A DNA stretch of 64,000 nucleotides from Isoetes taiwanensis (GCA_021234155.1 JAJEKV010000199.1:234832-298831), one strand, 5' to 3'. Shown: positions 10,448 through 21,486, counted from the first letter of the stretch. A program made the numbers and translations. The notes: a model not told the origin generated them from the sequence alone.

Positions 10448-12509
10448 GTGGGCACATCTTGCCCAGACAAACCCAAGGTGACACTGACATCTATGGCACT
10501 CCAATCCTGACCAAGAGAACAACTAGTAGCATGTCCCCCAGTCTGAGGCTCTCCAGAGGAGCCGATTTTTAAAGAACCCAGAGAAGGAGGCACACACCAA
10601 GCATTTCCCTTTCCTTGCCTCTCTCTTTAAAGACATCATAAACAAAATAAAAGCGACAAAGAACCGGGCTTGTGACGAAAACGCTCACACAAAATTGTAG
10701 ATGGGCTTCTGAACAACCAAGACGACCCCTCCTTATTCTGTGGCCCAAAACAGAAACAATCACACAGCCAAGACACATACTTGGCGCTGCCATCGCCATT
10801 TCCGCCATGCCCAACTCAGCACCGCGTGAAAACTCGGTTCAGGCCAACCTAGGAAGCGGATGCCCCTAGATTCCCATATTTGAATCCATAGTGCCTTGTC
10901 ATTTTGCTCCGTATTGGGTTACACAATACCCATACTAACCATTCCGTTATAAAAATAACATTTCAAATTTCGGCCACATAATGGCGCTTAATGAAACGAA
11001 CCCAACTCCTAAAGCACAGGGCGATTTCCATTCCATAGACATCCAGCAGCAAGTATGAAAAAGGAAATTTAAAAGGCAAGCGCCACACAATAACAGAGGG
11101 AGGTCGAAGAAAGTGCCGGAGGAGAGCACATGTCTTTAGTGAACTATGATATTGTGTCGTCGGAGCAATCAAGCTGCACCGGGGATATTAGGAGAAGAAT
11201 CTTCTATCGAAGATGAACAGTCGAAGTCCCGAGAGGAAGGCAGCCAAAGGTGGAGGAAGAGAGGAGGAGGACTAGAGGAAAAAGGACCAAGAGGAAAAGA
11301 GGAAGCTAGAAGAGGAAGAAGGAGAGGAATCAAAAGCATCGAACCAAGAGCGGGGAGGATAGGGCTCGGCTCATAGAAATAATTATGTGAGAGCCAAGTA
11401 GAGGTACACAGTGGATGGCCTATTGTAAGTATTTGAGGCAGCAGCAACCAAACATCAAGAAGATGCCTCCTCGGCTAGGCTAATCAAGGAGGCCAAAGCA
11501 CCACGAGTCCAACTCTAAGCACAACTTTTGAAAAATCCGGCACTTCTAGCAGTGCACTAACCTTCTAACTCGAGGAGCACGATACAAGGGGTTAGTTTGT
11601 GAAGTCATGCAAGACTTCTAGATGGATATAGTAAGACCCACGATGCCGCATGCCTGCCAAGAAGCAGCAGAAGCTGAGCTCACCCAATTGTTTGAGAGTG
11701 GCAGTGATGCCTAATAATGAGATTTGAACATAAACTCTTAGCTTCGAGTGCACTAATGGAGGCAGAGGACAAGAACATCATTCCAAAACACTCAATTCTT
11801 CTGTGCCAAGTTGTGGATAGGGCAATAAGTATTTAATGTTCAGGTTCTCTCCTTCATGCCAATTGTCAGTCCTCTCTCTCCAATCTGTAAACTTGCACCT
11901 AAAAAAATAGAGCATTGTTTTGTGTTGTGTGGCAATCTTTGCTACATTTGGTCAGATGTACAGTGTTTTTTTTTTGTACTCATTTTAGAAGTCAAGAAGT
12001 TCTTTTAGGCATTTTCCCTGTCAGATGGTCCCCACTTTAAGAAGTGGGCATTCAATATTTGCAGGGCTCTAGTTTGTTAGGTGGTGTGGAAGCGTAGGCT
12101 TCACGTCGTCTTTAGGGTTGCGTACTAGCCTATATCAAGAGATCAAATCTCGTCTACATGACCAATTTTGTAATTTCAGAGTTGCATTCGAATGTCAAGG
12201 ATGAGGTTTGGAGTCACCTCCACCTACCTTTGACTTCCCATTGTATATTGTATTAGCATTGTCTTATTCATAAAAATTGTCTCTCGTTCTTCAAACAAAA
12301 TAAAAATGGGACTTGAACACAAGATCCTTACGATGGCACTAATAAATTTGGCTCTCTTAATGGCACTTATATGTCATCTGTGCTGGTAATCTTGAATGTG
12401 TGTGAATTAAAATGTAAAATTAAAGGCAACGTTTTGAAAGCTTGAAATTTTAGTAATGTATATGGGATAGAATAGGGTATTGGTTATGTACATTTCACTA
12501 GCACTTGCT
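10448..12509. other. Gene-free stretch downstream of the PPR gene
   Basis: I see no supported coding sequence. 11190-11370 is purine-rich (GAGGAA-type) and its open frames in both directions reflect composition only. 12230-12300 has a TTGTATATTGTATTAG...ATAAAAATTG end like an old retroposon or a plant 3' UTR. The 3' end of the minus-strand PPR mRNA should fall within roughly 12200-12509, but no clear poly(A) signal decides it. Confidence 0.5.
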
Positions 12510-14735
12510 TTACCAATAGTCTCCACATGAACACGCACCATTTAAAAAATGATGAAACCGATGAGCATCTCTGATTATGATGTGCCTCTCTACGATTCTA
12601 GAAATCAATTTGATTGCAGTGTGACAATCAGTACAAATGCGGAGGTTTTTTATTATATGTAATGTTGTGCCACATGGGGTGCTAATGATCCCAAACGCAA
12701 CAGCAAGCTTTTCACTGTGCCAAGATATTAAATGTTCCTTCTGTTCTTCCTCTATATCATGCAATACTAATCTGGTATCTGGTTCATATCCAAAATCCTT
12801 CATCTGTTTGCCCAATCTTTGTAATTCACAATATATTTCCTCTGTTTGTGGATGGTACCTATCTCTCACAACAAATTTGTGAAGTTTTCCATTAACCTCA
12901 ATAGAGCTGCATGCTGGTTCCTTTACAATGCCCCTATCCATCATTATCTTCCTTAGTTTTGCTGCATCATTCCACAATCCTGCTGAGGCATATATATTCG
13001 ACAAAACTACATAAGCTGCAGCTTTCTGTGGATCAAGCTGCAAACGCTCTGCAGCATACTTTGCCCTTTGAATGTCCCCATGTACTTGGCAAGCACCAAG
13101 CAAGGTCATCCACAATAAAGCCCCAGGTTGGAATGGCATTTTGTTCATTAAATCCTGTGCTTCAGCCAATCTGCCAGCCCTTCCAAGGAGATCAATCATG
13201 CAACCATAATGGTCAGCTTCAGGACTAATACCATAATCTTTATGCATTGAGTGAAAGTACTTCCACCCAATTTCCACCAGGCCAACATGGCTGCACGCAA
13301 AGAGAATGCTGATAAATGTAACTCTATTTGGCTTCATATTTTCCTGCTGCATGTGCTTAAATATGTCGAGAGAGCATAGCCTCCAAATCCATGCTCTGCA
13401 TATGCAGCTATTATCGAATTCCCAAGAAACCATATCTTGTTTTGACATTCTCACGAATATATTATAAGCATGACTCAATTTTCCACACTTTGTATACATA
13501 TTGACAAGCGCATTGCCTGTAGTAATATCCGAGTCAAGTGCATTGGCAAGCAGTTGGCTATGAAGAAACTTCCCTTCTGAAACTAGTGCAAGGCTAGCAC
13601 ATGCATCAATTATGCTGGTATATGTTACCAAATCTGGCCTTACCACTTCTGATTGCATTTGCTTGAAGATGTGAATGGCTTGCTTGCCACTGTCATTTTG
13701 AGCATATGCAGCAAGCATTGTGTTCCACAAAATGACATCTTGACTTTGCATTCTCTCAAATATTCTCTCCGCATCTGCCAGACTACCACACTTTGCATAC
13801 ATACTAATAAGGGAACTCTGTACAATAGGGTCTGCATCAAAGCCATCATTAGTAATCCGGACATGGATCAGCCTACCCTCTCTCAGTGCATCAGGCGTAG
13901 CACATGCAATGGGGATACTAATATATGTAACTTTGTTTGGCTTCACTCCATCTTTCTGCATTTGATGAAACAATGCAAGGGCTTCCTTCCCATGCCCATA
14001 TTGCACATATGTTGATATCATGCTAGTCCATGAGACTACATCCTGCAAATGCATTTGGGCAAATATTGTTTTCACATCATGAACGCTTCCACATTTGTTG
14101 TACATGTTTATGAGGGCAGTCTGGATGATATAGTCAGATTCAAATCCATTATCAACAATTCCAGCATGTAACAATCTACCTTCTGTTATGGCTACTTCAT
14201 TACAACATGCATTAAGAGATGTTACAAATATAATCTTATCTGGTTTCATGCCTTCTTCATGAATTTGCTGAAACAGGCAATAGGCAGTCTGATTTCGGCC
14301 ATGCTCAACATATGCAGCCATCATTATAGTCCACGAAAATATATTGGAGCGACGCATTCTTACAAACATAAAGCTTGCAAATTCTATATCACCACATCTA
14401 CCATACATCTCCAAAATAAGGTTGCCAAGAAAACTTATATGACCATATTTCACTTTGAGAACATGGGCATGAACCAACTTACCTATCAGAAGAGCTTCCA
14501 TTTTGCCACAGCTCCTTAAGAGAGCGGCATAGGTGATGATGCTGTTACTTTGAAGACTCTGATGCTTCAAATGTTCAACCGCTTTTGTCAATTGCACCAA
14601 GTTAGAAAATGTGGGTTCTTGCAGTCGAGCACTTGTCTTCAATCCCAGTTTGAAAAGGGTGATGCAAATTCGTGTCCTGGAATGACAAATGTCAGAAAGG
14701 AGATTATACGTAAATCCTGTTCCAGGAAGAGCCAT
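12510..14735 (-). CDS. PLS-class pentatricopeptide-repeat protein with E/E+ and DYW domains
   Basis: An intronless 741-residue protein. Tandem PPR units run from about residue 65 to 510 (repeated VTYxSxxxAC, ALINMYxKCGS, FxxMxxxDVVSWTxMI signatures). The E/E+ region follows (LLGACQVHGDIQRAKYAAER, then ACSSIEVNGKLHKFVVRD). The DYW deaminase domain ends with HSEKLAVAFGII (HxE zinc/catalytic motif), NLRICTDCHTAIK (CxxC) and the terminal GACSCGDYW. The family edits C to U at specific sites in chloroplast or mitochondrial transcripts. The N-terminus (TRICITLFKLGLKTSARLQ) is Ser/Arg-rich and could be an organellar targeting peptide. One oddity lies at 13421-13369: about 16 residues (EFDNSCICRAWIWRLC) are read out of register between a +1 and a +2 insertion. 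The usual PPR residues are there in the next frame, so the total frame is restored. Confidence in the class is very high; the editing target is unknown. Confidence 0.95.
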   Translation of the reverse strand: MALPGTGFTYNLLSDICHSRTRICITLFKLGLKTSARLQEPTFSNLVQLTKAVEHLKHQSLQSNSIITYAALLRSCGKMEALLIGKLVHAHVLKVKYGHISFLGNLILEMYGRCGDIEFASFMFVRMRRSNIFSWTIMMAAYVEHGRNQTAYCLFQQIHEEGMKPDKIIFVTSLNACCNEVAITEGRLLHAGIVDNGFESDYIIQTALINMYNKCGSVHDVKTIFAQMHLQDVVSWTSMISTYVQYGHGKEALALFHQMQKDGVKPNKVTYISIPIACATPDALREGRLIHVRITNDGFDADPIVQSSLISMYAKCGSLADAERIFERMQSQDVILWNTMLAAYAQNDSGKQAIHIFKQMQSEVVRPDLVTYTSIIDACASLALVSEGKFLHSQLLANALDSDITTGNALVNMYTKCGKLSHAYNIFVRMSKQDMVSWEFDNSCICRAWIWRLCSLDIFKHMQQENMKPNRVTFISILFACSHVGLVEIGWKYFHSMHKDYGISPEADHYGCMIDLLGRAGRLAEAQDLMNKMPFQPGALLWMTLLGACQVHGDIQRAKYAAERLQLDPQKAAAYVVLSNIYASAGLWNDAAKLRKIMMDRGIVKEPACSSIEVNGKLHKFVVRDRYHPQTEEIYCELQRLGKQMKDFGYEPDTRLVLHDIEEEQKEHLISWHSEKLAVAFGIISTPCGTTLHIIKNLRICTDCHTAIKLISRIVERHIIIRDAHRFHHFLNGACSCGDYW

Positions 14736-15166
14736 AAGTACTTGTGTCTTCGATGCTCTAAAAACTACAGCATATTGTTAGAATGCTTGTCCGTCTCGGG
14801 TCAATTCTAGGCAACAAAGCCAATATATGCATACGGAAAAGAACACTAATTTGAAACTAGAAGCAGGGCAGGCTTGGGGCAAAAAGTTGAGAAAGCGCCA
14901 TAAGGTTCGCAAAAGATCTTTCTATGGGTTTTTTTATGGGTTTTTTTAAGGGTTGGGTAAGGTTTTAATATTTGGATTTGGCTTTTTTTTCCTTTTTGTT
15001 CCTGGTTAATTTTAGAAAGCAGAGTTTCTTGAATTTTTCTTTTTCTGGTCGCGGCCCTGAGGGCCTGTGATTCATGCATCCACGAATTGGGAAGTAACGG
15101 ACTGCGATTTCTTGAACAGGTTTTTGTGAACAGGGCTTGCTTGAAGAGGGCTTGCTTGAAGAGGGC
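14736..15166. other. Upstream region of the PPR gene, host sequence next to the copia insertion
   Basis: 430 bp between the PPR start and the copia target site. It would hold the 5' UTR and promoter on the minus strand, but I see no convincing TATA box. It contains T-rich repeats (GGGTTTTTTTATGGGTTTTTTTAAGGG at 14927-14955) and a short direct repeat GGGCTTGCTTGAAGA at about 15133-15160. Confidence 0.4.
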
Positions 15167-15171
15167 AGCGG
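15167..15171 (+). repeat. Target-site duplication AGCGG (left)
   Basis: AGCGG immediately before the 5' LTR, identical to 19485-19489 immediately after the 3' LTR. A perfect 5-bp duplication is what Ty1/copia integrase makes, and it shows the two LTRs belong to one insertion. Confidence 0.9.
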
Positions 15172-15664
15172 TGTTGAAAATGTTAACATCCAGCATTTAT
15201 CATCCGGCATTTAACATAAGACAAAATGAATAGTGTTTGATGGTGGCGTGGCATTAATGCCGGTGGTTTTGGGATCAATAAAAAAAAGAAAATGGGTCTG
15301 GCAACAATACTGGTGAAAACTACGGATCACGCTAGTTTAAAATGCGGATCGCTACGTAAATCGTCCGGATCGGATGCTTGATTGTTGCGACACTAGATGG
15401 AGATTTGAAGCTGCCGAATCCACCGCCATAGTTGTGTTTCGTCATTCGAGGTTGGACTGAGGTTACTGGCCGCCGAAGCCGGTTGATGTTTACAAAGGCG
15501 AGGTTAGTTGCGGACTTGTTTTAGTGCGGATTTCTTATTCTTTGCCGGGTAGTCTGGATTGCTTGTTTGCTGGGTTGTTATATGCTCACGGGTTCCTTAC
15601 CCGGAATTGTGATATAATGGAATCAAGATGAAGAAGATGGCCGGATTCTGATTCGAATTTATCA
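15172..15664 (+). repeat. 5' LTR of copia C
   Basis: 493 bp, TGTTGAAAATG ... TTATCA, aligned along its length with 18993-19484. Where the 3' LTR has CAG or CTG, this copy often has CGG, GCG or CACG (e.g. CATCCGGCAT at 15201 versus CATCCAGCAT at 19022; GTGCGGATTT versus GTCTGGATTT). Confidence 0.95.
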
Positions 15665-15665
15665 T

Positions 15666-15676
15666 TGGTATCGAGC
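15666..15676 (+). other. Primer-binding site (initiator tRNA-Met)
   Basis: TGGTATCGAGC one base after the 5' LTR. The standard plant copia PBS is TGGTATCAGAGC. The only difference is CAG read as CG, the same change seen throughout this LTR. Confidence 0.85.
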
Positions 15677-15779
15677 AAGGGTCATAATTATGGAAACAAA
15701 TTCTGCTCACTTGATTCCACGACCATTATTTCGAGCCGAGAGAACAAATTGATTGCCCGGAGAGAAATTGATGAAAACG

Positions 15780-16250
15780 ATAAGAGAGTCTCACACACCA
15801 TGTGTACAGGATGGGAAATGGGCATTTGCATGAAGTAAAAGGATGTGGAAAGTTGGAGTTTTATCATGAAGGTGAAGATAAAATATGTTTGGAGAATGCT
15901 TTATATACTCTGGTATGTTATTTAACTTGATTTTCGATTCTGGACTTAGTAGACTTCGGGGATATAAAGTAAATTTTGATTCGATCGTTGTGAAATGGTG
16001 GGTACTTGGTAGAAGGATACATGCAAGAAGGAAAGGAAATTGTATTGCTTGGATCTTTGTGCCTTGTGTTGGAAGTGTTAATTTATTAGATTTGTGGCAT
16101 CTCGGACTTGGCCATGTAAATAATGCAACCATAAAAATCATGAGCAAACATAATTTGGTAGAAGATTTGCCTAAAAGACATAACTGCTGAAGAGCACAAA
16201 ATTTTGTCACGGTTGTATGCTTGGGAAGCAAACTAGACACAATTTTAAGC
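15780..16250 (+). pseudogene. GAG-pre-integrase domain (copia C)
   Basis: Just inside the PBS the coding trace begins abruptly near 15795 with a CTGWEMGIC-like stretch in broken frames. The frame 15885-16190 then ends with LLDLWHLGLGHVNNATIKIM and HNLVEDLPKR. LWHxRLGH is the hallmark of the gag-pre-integrase domain that precedes copia integrase. Everything upstream in a normal polyprotein (gag, zinc knuckle, protease) is missing. Confidence 0.85.
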
Positions 16251-16259
16251 CCAAGTTTG

Positions 16260-17020
16260 CCAAAACTTTGGGACTTTTGAATTTGGTACATCTGATTTTG
16301 TGCGGACCGATCGCGTGTTCGAGTATGAGTGGTAAGGCGTATTTCATCACATTTATTGATGATTTTTCCCGGAGAACAAAATGTTATTTTTGAAATCGAA
16401 GGATCAAGCATTCCGGCATTCCAATTGTATCTAGCGTGTTTGAGCGAGAGACGTCTAGGAAGTTGAGGCGCGGCAGCTCGGGTTCAGGGGGAGAATATAT
16501 GTCAGGGCATTCATGGTTTTGTCGTGAGAAAGGGATTAGGCGTCAATTTACTGTGGATATACATACAATGAGAATGGCATGTGGAGAGAAAAAAGGACAC
16601 TTATGAACGCGGTAAGATCTATGTTAAAACATGCGGGGTTACCTAACTATCTCTCTGGAAGGGAGGCGGGTCAGCCGTGCATGTTACATTCAAAATAAAT
16701 TGCCGTCTGGCGGTATCCAAGGAAGAATTCGAAGAGGTGTGGTCCGGTAGAAAACAATCAAAAGAGAGGCGCGTGCATATGGTTGTTTAGGGTATATGCA
16801 TGTGCCGGAAGAGTTGGGTCAAGCTAGATGATCGTAGCATAGAAACATATTTGGTTGGGTATGAGGACCAAGGGTACAGACTATATGATCCTAAAACCGG
16901 GAAAATTTATATAAAAGCAGGGATGTGGTATTTGACGAGACTAAATTTTATAAAAATAGGGCAATTAAAAGTGATGTGTAGGAAGAAAAGAGAAAGAACC
17001 TTGGGGCCAGGAGGGATGGT
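16260..17020 (+). pseudogene. Integrase remnants (copia C)
   Basis: Broken frames carry the integrase order: LNLVHLILCGPIACSSMSGK-like sequence (about 16276-16335, first catalytic Asp region), YFITFIDDFSRRT-like (16340-16380), then a C-terminal part at 16800-16925 reading LDDRSIETYLVGYEDQGYRLYDPKTGKI, the typical copia motif. The middle with the second and third catalytic residues is too degraded to read. Confidence 0.75.
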
Positions 17021-17029
17021 TTGACGATG

Positions 17030-18240
17030 AAGATGATGATGAAAATGAAACAGAATTCAAGTACAAGATGGAGGTATGGAAAGCCCTATAGAAATAGGAA
17101 GTAGTGACACAGAAGAACATGTAGTAGAAGAGGGAGAGAATGGTATAGAAGATATTACTGTGGAAGAACAACAGCCAAATGGAAGAAATTCAAGAACAAC
17201 AAAAAAAGAGGAAGTTCACAAACAAAACCGGCCGCAGAAAGGTGAAACAAGAAGCTCCCATTGATATATCGAGTATGGAAGAGATGAGCATGGGAGGAGC
17301 ACTGCGTGATGAGACTTCCAAAAGAAATTTGAAGCCTATGAACTTGGAAGAAGCACGAGGGGCAGCGACCACAATCTTTGTGTGTTAAAGAGCACCGAAA
17401 CTTATGATGAAGGCATCCAATTCTTCTAATGCGACCAAGTGGAGAAAAGCAATGCAAGAAGAACTTCGAGTCGTTCAAAGGCGGTACCTATGATCTCACA
17501 CCTAGGCCAAAAGGTAAAAATGTGGTAGGGTGTAGATGGATCTTTAAAATAAAAAAGGGGGCTGATGGAAACATTGAAAGATATAAAGCTAGATTGGTGG
17601 CTCGAGGATTTACTCAAGAAGCTGGTAAAGATTATCATGACACCTTTTCCCCTATTGTTAAACTAACAAGTTTGGGCTTTGATTGCTATAGCAGTTGAGC
17701 ATGATTTAGAGCTTCGACCATATGGATGTAAAAACGGCTTTTCTCAATGGGGACTTAGAAGAGGAGATTTATATGGAGCAACAAATGGATTTGAGGTGCA
17801 AGGAAATAAGGTCCGCAAATTGAAAAAGGCGGTTATATGGGCTTAGGCAAGCGGCTAGGCGGTGGGTGCGTATGCATAAATAGCTTTTACATTTATCACA
17901 GGGGTTTGAAAAGTTGCAAAGTGAAGGTAATCTCTACATTAAAAGGGTAGATGATAAATTTTGTATCATAGCATTGTATGTAGATGATTGTGTTATGAGT
18001 GCTAGTGATGAGAAAGTTTATGGATGAGTGCAAAAATGTGTTGAGAGCTAGATTTCGGATGAGTGATCTTGGTAAACTAAAAAACTTTTGGGCATGGAGG
18101 TTTATAGAAATAGACAAACCGGAGAATTGGCTTTAACACAAGTGCGATTATATTAAGAAGATGTTGGATACTTTTTCTATGGGTGAATGTAAACCCGGTG
18201 CCGACTCCTCTTGTGGTTAGTAAGAGAATTTACGGAGAAT
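17030..18240 (+). pseudogene. Reverse transcriptase (copia C), frameshifted
   Basis: After an acidic linker (about 17030-17340) the frame 17429-17698 gives [20 protein letters not shown] and [20 protein letters not shown], the start of copia RT. In other frames follow a MDVKTAFLNGDLEEEIYMEQ-like stretch (about 17720-17790) and a YVDD box (about 17967-17990, LYVDDCVM). No continuous frame remains. Confidence 0.85.
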
Positions 18241-18274
18241 TGTCCCCAGATAAGCGAAGAGGAGAAAAAAAAAA

Positions 18275-18985
18275 ATGCAAGGAATACCATATAGGGAACT
18301 TATCGGAAGTTTGCTTTACGTGGCAAATGCCACGAGACCGGATATTGCATTTGGTGTAAATTTGTTGAGTAGATATCTGAATAACCCAGGATGGGAACAT
18401 TGGGTTGCCGCTAAGCGTATTCTTAGGTACTTGAAAGGTACGATGCACCATGGTATTTGCTACGCTAAAAGCTTTGACAGTAATCCTAAAGTAGTTGGCT
18501 ATGCGGAATTGACTGGTTATCTGAGATCTGGATTGGGGGGAGACCTTGATGAACGAAAGTCCACAACAGGATACTTGTGTAAACTTAATGGTGCAGTGAT
18601 TTCTTGGTGCAGCAAAAAGCAAAATTGTGTGGCTATGTCAAGTGCTGAGTCGGAGTATGTGTCTGCCTCCTTGGCGAGCAGAGAAATAATTTGGTTGAGG
18701 CGATTATTGCAGGAATTGGGAGAGAAACAAAACTGCCCAACAAAGTTGTATTGTGACAATAAAAGTTGCATAGCAATTGCTAAAAATCCAGTGTTGCACT
18801 CAAGAACAAAGCATATTGATCTGCATTATCATTTTATAAGGGAGAAAGTAGTAGAAGGCGAAGTTGATTTGCAATATATTCCTACTGCTAAACAAGAAGC
18901 TGACATGTTAACAAAAGCATTGGCCGAAAGCAAGCATGGATATTTTCGAGATGCCATGGGTATTAAACTGATAAATGCTGGCTGA
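18275..18985 (+). pseudogene. RNase H region of pol (copia C), open
   Basis: A 236-residue open segment, the only undamaged domain. Motifs in order: YRELIGSLLYVANATRPDIA, WVAAKRILRYLKGTMHHGI, ERKSTTGYLCKLNGAVISWC, VAMSSAESEYVSASLASREI, KLYCDNKSCIAIAKNPVLHS, RTKHIDLHYHFIREKV and ADMLTKAL. The YADSDWAG stretch reads YAELTGYLRSG here, so the first catalytic Asp region is altered. It stops right before the purine tract and 3' LTR. Confidence 0.9.
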
Positions 18986-18992
18986 GGGGGAG
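18981..18992 (+). other. Polypurine tract (copia C)
   Basis: GCTGAGGGGGAG immediately before the TGTTG of the 3' LTR, the plus-strand primer site expected in an LTR retrotransposon. Confidence 0.85.
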
Positions 18993-19484
18993 TGTTGAAA
19001 ATGTTAACATCCAGCATTTATCATCCAGCATTTAACATAAGACAAAATGAATAGTGTTTGATGGTGACGTGGCATTAATGTCGGTGGTTTTGGGATCAAT
19101 AAAAAAAAGAAAATGGGTCTGCGGCAATACAGGTGAAAACGGCGGATCTGCTAAGCGAAAACTGCCGGATCTGCTTACAGAAATCGTCCGGATCCAGATG
19201 CTTGATTGCTGACACTAGATGGAGATTTGAGGCTGCCGAATCCTGCCATAGTTGTGTTTCGTCTGAGGTTGGACTGAGGTTACCTGGGCTGCCGAAGCCA
19301 GTTGATGTTTCTGCAAGCTGAGGTTAGTTGCCCGGACTTGTTTTAGTCTGGATTTCTTGTTGCTGGGTAGTCTGGATTGCTTGTTGCTGGGTTGTTATAT
19401 GCTCTGGGTTCCTTACCCGGAATTGCTTGATAGCAGCGAATCGCTGACAGTAAGATACGCCGGATTACAGCTCAGAATTTATCA
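18993..19484 (+). repeat. 3' LTR of copia C
   Basis: 492 bp, pair of 15172-15664, with CAG/CTG sites intact. It is followed at once by the AGCGG target duplication (19485-19489). Confidence 0.95.
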
Positions 19485-19489
19485 AGCGG

Positions 19490-20254
19490 TGGCTAGCGGC
19501 AGCGTTGAACGAACCAGGCATCTCAGCTCTGTTCTGGCACGGTTTTGGTGCTGCACGGTTTTGGTTTTGGCACGGTTTTCGGCTTAAACACTATGTACAG
19601 AGCATATCTTTTGGTTGCAGGAGCAGCTTGGCGGATCCGGGTGCACACTGGTTTGGGTTCGCCGGGGTTCAACTCCTCGCCAGTTCTTCACAGATCTTTG
19701 CTTTTTGCTTGGTTCTTGTTCTTCACAGATTTTTGCTTCGTTCTTGTTCTTCACAGTTTTCCGGTTGGTTCTTGCTCTTTGTTCTTTGTTTGTTTGCGTG
19801 GTTGTTGCTTTGGGTTCGCAGGGGTTCGCTGTATTGCGATTTTACACCTTAAACTGGTTATTCCAGGGGATTTATTCCCTGTTCGTCTGCCATCAGTTTG
19901 AAGAGGTCGCTCTGCGTTGGCCTACATGTATATTTATACATATATACGTATTCGTTGTTTGAACTTGTAAATCTAATGGTTTAAAACCCAATGGTTCAGT
20001 TAAAAAAAAAAACAAATAAGGTATGTGATAAGGTATGTGATAAGGTATGAGTATAATCAATAATAATAATTTGTATAAACATTTGGAAAATATGGTTGGA
20101 GGTAAAAAGTTATTTTGTGAGTTTGAACTTAATGCAAGTTTGAACCTTGGTCTGGATGGCTACAAATTGCTTACAAATTGTTTTAGGGGTATTCGACTCA
20201 AAAATATTTATCTTGTTTGGTAATTTTGTTAATTCTTTAGCGGATCACTAGGCA
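19490..20254. other. Host sequence right of the copia insertion, no gene recognised
   Basis: 19530-19830 is built of imperfect direct repeats of GTTCTTGTTCTTCACAGATTTTTGC and GGCACGGTTTTGGTGCTG-like units, which explain the overlapping open frames there. 19996-20070 is A-rich with repeated AAGGTATGTGAT. Nothing coding is supported. Confidence 0.45.
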
Positions 20255-21486
20255 ATGGATCCAAAGGCCTTCAACGTACCTTGCTGGGATAAATTCACTA
20301 AAGAGCCGGACTTGTATGGCAAATATCCCATTGTTTCTCTCAGGACCTTAACCCCTCACCCCTATGGTGGTCAAAGTCCATTCAGGGAGGTCCTTCCTAA
20401 TGTTGTTACGGATGGTGCACTTACTGAACTGCATCCAATTAAAGGTTCCAGGTTGAAGCTATGTCGTGGTATTTCTCTTAACTTTCCTTCAATTCATGCC
20501 AAATTGTCTGTGTTGCAAGATTTTGCCAATTTTATTAAACCACTGCAAACGATCTGCCAATTTCTTCTTTAACTATGGTCCTTTAACATTTGAATCCTTC
20601 CAATTAACTTTCCTGAAATGGAATCCCAAAATTGACATTGGAAAACTTGATAATTTATATGTTGCCTCCACATCGTTATATGGCCTTAATCCAATATACT
20701 GAAATGAAGGTTGTCTTAAAGCATTATTTGATTCAATTGGCACTTATATTCCGTCTGAATATTCTCCTTCAAGACCTCCTCATTCTTTTATCCAACTGAA
20801 TCTCTCAAAGGACATTCCCCTATCCATTCCATTATGTGATGTCTTTGGCCAGAAGGTTGAACTATCTCTAAGATGGTCTAGTTGCCAACTCAGTGCCAAG
20901 AATATATGCAAAGACACTACTGGTATGATGAATGCAAGAAAATGGAAAAGGTTGTTGTAAATTTGGTCAATGAGGATCTGGCCCCAACTCGGAATAAAGG
21001 GCAAATACTCAAAATTTCAGAAAGACCAGAAATTGCTCCTTCTGCTTTCATGCTTTGCAAAAGCTTTTGCAAAAATTCCTTTTCAAAGAGACAAAACGTT
21101 TTTTATATGCTCTCCATGTTGCATGTATGCCAAACAAAATACATATGTATGTAAGTACGTATACTGGGCCATTGAGTGGCCAGGTCCATTACAGAAACAA
21201 AGATTGTGATCAATTAGTTCTTGGCAACCATGACACTTCTGCAAGGTATAGGGAACAAGATTTGGCAGACAATTTGGCATCTCCTCCTCCTAGGCAAGTA
21301 TCTCTCCCTATGGTTGAAACTTATGTTAATTTTAACTATAATATTCATGTTAATAGAGAGATCGATAAAATGTTTGAATTTGTGTCTGGGGGTGTCTCAG
21401 ATGATCTAAGCCCTCTCCTATATCCAAAACCTCTAGATCAAATAAGAGAAAGTTCCTCATTTCTGCTCTTTTTAATTTTGCTATGA
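20255..21486 (+). pseudogene. ORF1-like region of an L1-type LINE
   Basis: Open pieces at 20255-20572, 20466-20702 and 20882-21486 form a degraded ORF1. The middle piece reads FESFQLTFLKWNPKIDIGKL, resembling the DUF4283-type nucleic-acid-binding region of plant L1 ORF1, where a LxxWxPxF motif is usual. About 20889-20945 gives LPTQCQEYMQRHYWYDECKK in one frame, a degenerate Cys/His knuckle. The last piece ends at the TGA of 21484-21486, overlapping the ATG of ORF2, a classic start-stop overlap. Function would be RNA binding of the retrotransposition complex. Confidence 0.6.

Larger units (their letters stand above)
15172..19484 (+). mobile_element. Ty1/copia retrotransposon, internally deleted
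   Basis: A 4.3-kb insertion bounded by LTRs (15172-15664, 18993-19484) with a perfect AGCGG target duplication, an initiator-tRNA-Met PBS right after the first LTR, and a purine tract right before the second. The interior begins in the gag-pre-integrase domain and continues through integrase, RT and RNase H. Gag and protease are absent, so the element is a deletion derivative. Frames are broken except for RNase H. It lies about 430 bp upstream of the PPR gene in the opposite orientation. Confidence 0.95.

Noticed and set aside
11146-11447. Glu/Arg/Gly-rich frame and its antisense partner
   Set aside because: Purine-rich composition explains both; no gene structure.
14846-15210. Minus-strand frames upstream of the PPR gene
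   Set aside because: They run from host DNA into the copia LTR across the target duplication, so they cannot be an old gene.
19505-19962. Three overlapping Phe/Leu-rich frames
   Set aside because: Pyrimidine-rich imperfect repeats; the apparent hydrophobic proteins are composition artefacts.
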